NCBI RefSeq assembly: GCF_023227745.1
Contig: NZ_JALKBX010000008.1
Location: forward strand, 1-64,000
Length of the DNA: 64,000 nt
DNA from: Natroniella acetigena
GTDB taxonomy: Bacteria; Bacillota; Halanaerobiia; Halobacteroidales; Halobacteroidaceae
Direction: 5' to 3'
Made by a program: the position numbers and the translations under genes. The notes below the pieces were generated by a model. It searched no databases and had not been told where the DNA came from. It saw only the letters and a list, made by a program, of their open reading frames with translations. Shown in pieces: positions 58,753 to 64,000 of this stretch. The first letter of the stretch is position 1, and every line of letters begins with the position of its first letter.

Positions 58753-58974
58753 ATTGATATAAAGTGGCACTTTGCCACTTTATATCAATTTACAGTTTAC
58801 GGTTGACGGTTAACAGTTAAAACCATTAAAATCTTAAATCAAAATCACTCTAAACCTGCGAACATAAGGCATTTCAGAGATCTTAATTTTTTAAGGTTTT
58901 GATCTTAACTGTAAACTGTTCACTGTACACTGTCAACTCAATAATGTGGCACAAAAGTGCCACATTATTGTAAC
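58753..58974. repeat. Composite hairpin-bounded repeat, copy 3
   Basis: Left hairpin identical to copies 1 and 2; right hairpin a perfect version (AATAATGTGGCAC / GTGCCACATTATT). The core has diverged more than between copies 1 and 2, but keeps the ACTGTAAACTGTTCACTG tract. It sits upstream of the Lol-like operon. Confidence 0.83.
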
Positions 58975-58979
58975 TTAAA

Positions 58980-59123
58980 TTAAGTTAACGTAGATGAGCT
59001 TACTATATAAAGTTCTTCATAATTAATCTTCCCTATCACTGCTTTTTCTTTTCCAAACATTTTATAAAACGAAATATCTTCCACCTTATCGTAGGTCGAA
59101 CTTAAATCATCAGCAATGGTCAT
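58980..59123 (-). CDS. Doubtful 47-aa ORF or gene fragment
   Basis: The minus strand reads MTIADDLSSTYDKVEDISFY, then KMFGKEKAVIGKINYEELYI and VSSSTLT. Residue use looks protein-like, but there is no ribosome site. It may be the tail of a lost gene. The remaining DNA to 59325 is AT-rich and must hold the promoter of the next gene. Confidence 0.25.
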   Translation of the reverse strand: MTIADDLSSTYDKVEDISFYKMFGKEKAVIGKINYEELYIVSSSTLT

Positions 59124-59325
59124 AATATTAATTTTGTCAATATTAGTAAATATTTTTTAATGTTGATACTTAATTGCAACAAATACATTCTATATCTAAT
59201 TAAATAAATTTAGTGCATAAAAACCAAGTATAATAGAAATAAAAATAACTTATTATAATTATTGAAAAAAATTATAGCTTGTGCTATATTATAAGTTAGT
59301 ACGTAAATTCAAGGAGGGATTAATT

Positions 59326-59802
59326 TTGAAAACAGATATCACTGCACGACAAGTGAAAGAAGAAGCAGAAGAATTATTTAACAGTGGGCAATTTTATTGC
59401 TCTGAAGCAATCATCAGTAGTATTAAAAATCAGTTTGAATTAGAGATCTCTGATCGAATCATTGCTATGGCTTCCGGCTTTCCTGTCGGTATCGGTAAAT
59501 CTAAATGTCTCTGTGGTGCTATTTCTGGTGGGGTAATGGCTATCAGTTACTTCTTTGGCCGCACTACAGGTGGGGATCAACGGGTTGAATACAACTTAAA
59601 GCTGGTCAATGAACTTCAACAGAGCTTTAAGGACAAGCACGGTTTTCTTTGTTGTAAAGTCTTGACCAAAGGGTTTGATATGGCATCTGGCGAGCATAAA
59701 GAGCAATGTGCTTCCTTTACTGGTGAAATTGCTGCTAAAGCTACCGAAATAATTCTAAGAGAATTAAAAGCAGGTAATGCTACTGTGGAAGGAGAAGAAT
59801 AA
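59326..59802 (+). CDS. C_GCAxxG_C_C family redox protein
   Basis: A 158-aa protein with the family signature spread over the chain: FYCSEAI near residue 25, CLCGAISGGVMAI (C-GCAxxG), then FLCCKVLTKG and EQCASFTG. Members are probable metal- or cluster-binding redox proteins linked to electron transfer or metal handling; none is well characterised to my knowledge. The open frame begins 15 codons upstream, but those codons (AAG GAG GGA) are the ribosome site, so TTG at 59326 is the likely start. The broken TDT gene follows one base later. Confidence 0.87.
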   Translation: MKTDITARQVKEEAEELFNSGQFYCSEAIISSIKNQFELEISDRIIAMASGFPVGIGKSKCLCGAISGGVMAISYFFGRTTGGDQRVEYNLKLVNELQQSFKDKHGFLCCKVLTKGFDMASGEHKEQCASFTGEIAAKATEIILRELKAGNATVEGEE

Positions 59803-59803
59803 G

Positions 59804-60182
59804 ATGGTTCAATTATTCAAAGAGACTCCAGTACCAATAGCAGGCTTAATGCTCGGGCTAGCCGGTACAGGAAATTTGATTCTAACTTATGGCAACCACT
59901 ATCGTTCTTTAGCAGGACTATTGGCTTTAGTAATAGCCTTACTTATAATCGGTAAAATCATAGTCGATCACAAAGGATTTCTGAGTAAGTTATAAAATCC
60001 TATTGTAGCCAGTATTGCTCCAGCCTTTTCTATGGCAATTATAATCTTAGCCAGTTATTTAATCCCATTTGCTGAACGATTAGCATTGTATATGTAGTAT
60101 GGCGGAACCATTCTTCATAGCTTATTGGTCATCTTATTTTCAATTCGTTTTCTCTTAAACTTCAATTTAAAGAAAGTTTTCC
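59804..60182 (+). pseudogene. Broken TDT-family (TehA/Mae1-like) transporter
   Basis: Starts well (GAAGGAG, then MVQLFKETPVPIAGLMLGLA and GTGNLILTYGNHYRSLAGLL) but stops with TAA at 59993-59995. In the same frame homology goes on as NPIVASIAPAFSMAIIILAS and YLIPFAERLALYM, then a TAG, then YGGTILHSLLVILFSIRFLL up to VFPNI. Two in-frame stops and loss of the C-terminal two thirds mark a pseudogene of a tellurite/C4-dicarboxylate transporter. Neither stop is UGA, so selenocysteine is no explanation. Confidence 0.85.
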
Positions 60183-60188
60183 CTAATA

Positions 60189-60216
60189 TTAAAAAAGTTG
60201 CCTCTCGGCAACTTTA
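60189..60216 (+). terminator. Terminator after the TDT remnant
   Basis: AAAGTTGCC / GGCAACTTT hairpin with a TCTC loop. A hexamer array (60229-60272) follows up to the stop of the convergent gene. Confidence 0.7.
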
Positions 60217-60270
60217 GCTTAAATTTGTTTTAGATTTTACTTAAACTTGGACTTAAACTCAAACTTAAAT

Positions 60271-61239
60271 TCACCCGTCATTGATTATTGACAATTCAGA
60301 CATTCTATCAAAAAAATTTAATACTACATCCGGTCTATCAGTTATATAACCACTAGAATGAAAGTGAGCTAATAACTTAACCTGCCAAAGCTCATTAATT
60401 GTATAAGGAAAGACAAATAAACCTTGATCATGGGCCTCAGCAATATACCAGGGCCAATTCATAAATCCCTTAGTACCTAGACCATCAGCCAATCCAGCTG
60501 CTCTTTCTAACCAGTGAGTCCAACTCCTTCTAGTAATCATATTATCTGTAACCAATAAAATTCGAGGTGCTTGAGGGGCCAACTCCTTAAATCCCCTCAA
60601 GCTTTCTTCACTAAAGGAAAAGAAGATAGTCTTCGTATAGTCTCTTTCTGCTGCAGTATCCAACCAACCTTCTTGTTCCAAGATATCAACTATCTCTCGT
60701 TCAATACCAGGATATTTCTCCGGGCTTTTAGTTTCTAAAACTAAACCTGGTGTCTGCTGACCACCTTCAGCAATCGCTATCAACTCTTCTAAAGTAATAA
60801 TTCCTAATCCCTCGTATTTTTCACTACCATAGCGAGGTGAATTTTCATTAAACCAACTTCCAAAATCTAATTTCTTTAATTCCTGATAAGTAAAGCTTCC
60901 CAGTTTGTCTTCTTTTCTATCAGGAAAAACTTCCTCTACATTTGAAGTTCGTTGCAGAGTTTGATCATGAAAGACGACTATCTCACCATCTTTAGTTCGC
61001 TGTAAGTCTGCCTCTAGATAATCAACGCCTAGATCTCGAGCCTTAATATACGCCTCAGCAGTAGATTCAGGAGCCTTGATCGAAGCTCCTCGATGAGCAA
61101 TCACAGTTGGATAAGGTATCCCCTGCTTACTAAGTATCTCTTCTCCCCGTTGATCGGGGTTGATTAAATAATAAGCACCATAAAAACTCAACAACAGAGA
61201 AAATAAAATTACTATCACAATAGCCAATTTCATTTCCAT
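60271..61239 (-). CDS. Glycerophosphodiester phosphodiesterase
   Basis: A 322-aa GDPD enzyme, which hydrolyses glycerophosphodiesters to glycerol-3-phosphate and alcohol. An N-terminal transmembrane helix (about 4-24) suggests it faces the outside. The catalytic residues are visible: IAHRGASIKAPES (His, Arg), LEADLQRTKDGEIVVFHD (Glu, Asp, His) and a later LVLETKSPE (Glu, Lys). AAGGGTGA precedes the ATG. It lies 140 bp from the LtaS-like gene in the same direction, which would fit turnover of glycerolphosphate polymers or lipids. Confidence 0.93.
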   Translation of the reverse strand: MEMKLAIVIVILFSLLLSFYGAYYLINPDQRGEEILSKQGIPYPTVIAHRGASIKAPESTAEAYIKARDLGVDYLEADLQRTKDGEIVVFHDQTLQRTSNVEEVFPDRKEDKLGSFTYQELKKLDFGSWFNENSPRYGSEKYEGLGIITLEELIAIAEGGQQTPGLVLETKSPEKYPGIEREIVDILEQEGWLDTAAERDYTKTIFFSFSEESLRGFKELAPQAPRILLVTDNMITRRSWTHWLERAAGLADGLGTKGFMNWPWYIAEAHDQGLFVFPYTINELWQVKLLAHFHSSGYITDRPDVVLNFFDRMSELSIINDG

Positions 61240-61379
61240 TTAATCACCCTTACTCCCATTCTAATTGACAATTTACAGTTAAATCCAAAAGATTAAAATT
61301 AAAAGTCAACACTTAAAGACTAAAAGATAACTGAAATCTTTAATCACCAATATTTCTCTTTCAACTGAGAGTACTTAGA

Positions 61380-63242
61380 TTAATCTTGAGTACGTTGCGT
61401 AGCCATCATCTTCTGTCTCACATAATTAATCGTCTGTAAGACTTCATCCTTTTTGGCTTGTGGCAACCTTACATCTTCTTCTCTTTTATTCTTCAGATAA
61501 CCAATCTTTTCAAATTCATTAAACTGCTTAACAAAAAGATGATCTTTATAAAGGATCTGAGGCAGTTCATGCAAAAAGAGAACTGGAGCTTCTTCTTCTT
61601 TTAAGAGAGAAGTACCAATAAACCCTTCCGGTTTCTCACCTACCCCCATTAAATCTAAGAGTGTAGGGGCCAAATCAGTAATTGTACCCGTCTTTTCAAT
61701 AGTCCCGGCTTCTAATTCAGGATGCTTAATTAATAACGGAATATGTTCAGGTTCTTTGACATTTCTATCAACTTCAAAATTGGCACTGGATGAATACTCT
61801 GGAGTATCTATCGTTGCATCATGATCCGAATAGATTACAACTAAAGTATCTTCCTTTAAGCCTCTCTCTTCTAATTGCTCCAAGAACATCTGCAAAGATT
61901 TATCTACAAATGAGATCGATTGAAAGAAGTCATGGACTAATTGATTTTCAATATCACTATATTCATCTATCATTTGATCAGGAGGATAAAAATTAAAGGG
62001 TGTATGGCTGGTTACTGTAATCAGATAAGCAAAGAATGGACTATCGGCCTCTTCTAGATAATCCAAAGATTGCTTGAAGAAATCATAGTCATTGATCCCT
62101 AAATAAAACTCTTCCTCCATCTCCATTACCTTATCTGTACTAGAAAAATCCTCTCTACTATAAAACTGATCAAAGCCAAGTTCAGGATAAGCTTGGTGGC
62201 GATGAAAAAAGGTCTTATCATTGCTGTGAAAAGCTAAAGTTTGATACCCTTTATCACTTAAAATTCGGGCCAAAGAATCGAATTCAGTCATATCATTTCC
62301 CTTAAAAACAAAATTACTATTTGTTGGATAAAATGATGTCAAAAAAGAAAAATCAGCATCAAAACTTCCATTTACATGCTTGGTATAGAAGTTTTCAGCA
62401 TATAAACTTTCATCCTTAAATTGATTTAAAAAAGGAGTTACTTCATAACCATTATGCTCATAATCAATTAATCTCTCATCTAAAGATTCAACTTGAATTA
62501 CAACTATATTATCAACTTCTTCCACCAATGCTTTATCATCCAGCTCATCCTCCAATAAGAAAGGAGGGGTTTCTAACTCAGCTACATATGAATTATCAGC
62601 ACTAACGGATTCATAAAACTCATAAAAATAAAGAGGAATAATTCCATAAACATTAACGAATCCAGCACTACTTCTTTGGTAAAGTTTTACTGGACTTTCA
62701 TTTTCTAATAATAAATTTGTAATGAAAATTTGGCTACTTAATAATAAGCTTATAACAATTATGACAGTTTGAAAACGGTATTTACTCTTACTAAAGAATA
62801 GCTCTTCTTTAACTTGCTCAGAATTTTCGCCTTGAGAGAGAAACCATCCTAATAATAATAAATCTAATAAAAAAATGAGATCCCAGAAATTAATGATATG
62901 TCTAAAGAGGACCATACTGGAACCAATTCCTTCACTTCTAGTCATATCAGTAAAACTTAAGTAATTACCAAAATAACGGTTATACCATAGATTTGCCAAA
63001 AAGAGCAGAGAAAATACTGATAATAACAACAATAACGAAATTCGACCTTTTTTTGCTTTAACCAATGGTAAAAGTAAATATCCAATCACTGTAATAAAGA
63101 ACAAACTTCTTAAAACAACTCCTGTACTAGAAGGAACATTAAATATACGTACTACAAGATAGTTATATTTAATTAAAAAACCAACCAAAAAAGTAATTAG
63201 AAAGTATTTTTGTTTTTTTGTTAAATTATCAAACTGCTCCAC
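61380..63242 (-). CDS. LtaS/MdoB-type sulfatase-fold phosphoglycerol transferase
   Basis: A 620-aa membrane enzyme: five N-terminal TMs (about 13-185) then an extracytoplasmic sulfatase-fold domain (about 240-590). Visible parts are VVIQVESLDERLID (metal Glu), the nucleophile region KHVNGSFDADFSFLTSFYP, and VVIYSDHDATID (metal Asp-His). The family nucleophile Thr (GKTSDSEF in LtaS) seems to be Ser here. Such enzymes polymerise or transfer glycerolphosphate from phosphatidylglycerol. In a diderm the product may be a glycerolphosphate-modified glycan instead of lipoteichoic acid. A GGAGGG site precedes the ATG. Confidence 0.9.
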   Translation of the reverse strand: MEQFDNLTKKQKYFLITFLVGFLIKYNYLVVRIFNVPSSTGVVLRSLFFITVIGYLLLPLVKAKKGRISLLLLLSVFSLLFLANLWYNRYFGNYLSFTDMTRSEGIGSSMVLFRHIINFWDLIFLLDLLLLGWFLSQGENSEQVKEELFFSKSKYRFQTVIIVISLLLSSQIFITNLLLENESPVKLYQRSSAGFVNVYGIIPLYFYEFYESVSADNSYVAELETPPFLLEDELDDKALVEEVDNIVVIQVESLDERLIDYEHNGYEVTPFLNQFKDESLYAENFYTKHVNGSFDADFSFLTSFYPTNSNFVFKGNDMTEFDSLARILSDKGYQTLAFHSNDKTFFHRHQAYPELGFDQFYSREDFSSTDKVMEMEEEFYLGINDYDFFKQSLDYLEEADSPFFAYLITVTSHTPFNFYPPDQMIDEYSDIENQLVHDFFQSISFVDKSLQMFLEQLEERGLKEDTLVVIYSDHDATIDTPEYSSSANFEVDRNVKEPEHIPLLIKHPELEAGTIEKTGTITDLAPTLLDLMGVGEKPEGFIGTSLLKEEEAPVLFLHELPQILYKDHLFVKQFNEFEKIGYLKNKREEDVRLPQAKKDEVLQTINYVRQKMMATQRTQD

Positions 63243-63437
63243 TAATATTCCCTCCTAAATAATTGGCAGTTTCAAACGATTACTTCAATTATATACATCT
63301 AGAATCTATCTAATAATGCATTACGATTATATGATATTTTTGTACTTTATGCAAACCATATCTCTAATAACCTATTTGTTTTTTAAAAAAATCGGATCAA
63401 CAGTCACTAATCACTAAACTGTTGGCCCATAAATAAT

Positions 63438-64000
63438 TTATTCAGTTTCATTTAAGACTCTAACAACCCCGCGTAATGAAGCATAGACCGGAACAGCAAA
63501 TAGAGCACCCAAAATTCCAAATAATAATGTCGCAATCAAAATCACAAAAATAATTATTACTGGATGAATATCCAACCTACCACCTTGTAAGATAGGTCTT
63601 ATTACATTCCCCTCAAATTGTTGTACAAGCAGCATCAAAATTGATACTTTAATTACCAGCTCTAAACTGGTAGTTAAAGCGATAAACACTGCCGGCAAGA
63701 CTCCAATAGCTGGTCCTAAAAAAGGAATTACCGAAGCAACTGCCAGTATAACAGATAGACCAATTGCATTCGGCATCCCAATAATCATATATCCTACAAA
63801 CATAATAACCCCAGAAACAAGACCGACCAACAATTGGCTGGGAATATAAATTCCAAATACTGAGTCAACCGTTCGGAGAATTTTCTTAACTAAAGGTCTT
63901 TTCTGTGCTGGTGTAAACTTAATTATGCCCTGGGCCAACTTTTGATCATCTTTTAGAAAATAAATTACTAAAAATGGAATTAATAAAATTACTACTGCAA
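63438..64000 (-). CDS. AI-2E family transporter, partial
   Basis: The C-terminal about 187 residues of a PF01594 (AI-2E) membrane protein, open to the window edge. The frame does not begin at TTG 63938 but runs on through VVILLIPFLVIYFLKDDQKL, so the gene is cut by the end of the window. Family segments VASVIPFLGPAIGVLPAVFI and IRPILQGGRLDIHPVIIIFV are clear. Members move varied substrates (some are Na+/H+ or Na+(Li+)/H+ antiporters in halophiles); AI-2 export itself is not implied. Confidence 0.88.
   Translation of the reverse strand, partial: AVVILLIPFLVIYFLKDDQKLAQGIIKFTPAQKRPLVKKILRTVDSVFGIYIPSQLLVGLVSGVIMFVGYMIIGMPNAIGLSVILAVASVIPFLGPAIGVLPAVFIALTTSLELVIKVSILMLLVQQFEGNVIRPILQGGRLDIHPVIIIFVILIATLLFGILGALFAVPVYASLRGVVRVLNETE

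Noticed and set aside
59993-60100. Recoding (selenocysteine) across stops in the TDT gene
   Set aside because: The in-frame stops are TAA and TAG, not TGA, and the frame ends early anyway.

Overview
The window reads as a chromosomal segment of a low-GC, anaerobic, endospore-forming but diderm Firmicute, most likely of the Halanaerobiales (Halobacteroidaceae-like); this placement is an inference. The reasons are AT-rich DNA with strong GGAGG ribosome sites and TTG/GTG starts, a perfect CIRCE operator, a Spo0E-like peptide, two tungsten-type aldehyde:ferredoxin oxidoreductases, and outer-membrane-type genes: two small beta-barrel-like proteins ending in an aromatic residue and a LolCDE/LolA-like operon. 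No rRNA, tRNA or CRISPR array was seen.

Layout. 0-8.5 kb: holA, CBS protein, short SSB, hemerythrin and CheX, small envelope proteins, a Spo0E-like gene and an SDF symporter, with decayed hemerythrin and HD-GYP remnants. 8.8-15 kb: an AOR-MoaD-ThiF operon, a class V cysteine desulfurase and, divergent from it, a YedE-TusA-DUF3343 sulfur/selenium cluster. 15-21 kb: clpB (CIRCE), csp and two barrel-like proteins. 22-26 kb: a DUF3786 - MoxR ATPase - VWA - DUF3786 cassette. 26.5-36 kb: accessory zone with tandem hairpin repeats, a response regulator-GGDEF gene split by a 349-bp IS200/IS605-type element with structured RNA sequence but no ORF, a radical SAM gene, mnmM, a second desulfurase, an HNH protein, and a Fic gene flanked by duplicated chemoreceptor tails. 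35.9-38.8 kb: a cobalamin riboswitch with repeats in its variable arms, a terminator, then a ferredoxin-AOR-MoaD operon. 38.9-51.5 kb: two chemoreceptors, a MATE pump, ComFB, DAP dehydrogenase behind a Fur-like box, a WYL regulator, a diguanylate cyclase and HD-GYP. 51.6-51.85 kb: a candidate invertible segment (15-bp perfect inverted repeats) between a FimB-sized tyrosine recombinase and the HD-GYP/chemoreceptor operon. 52.7-64 kb: htpG, the Lol-like operon, a broken TDT transporter, GDPD, an LtaS-like protein and a partial AI-2E family gene.

Themes. Two AOR operons carry their own MoaD-like proteins, and two cysteine desulfurases plus a ThiF enzyme could supply sulfur for the tungstopterin. 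Chemotaxis and c-di-GMP genes are abundant, and several are broken (EAL, HD-GYP, split RR-GGDEF). Intergenic DNA is filled by a modular family of hairpin repeats: two nearly identical composite copies differ only by clean insertion of two other modules, so these repeats were recently active or exchanged.
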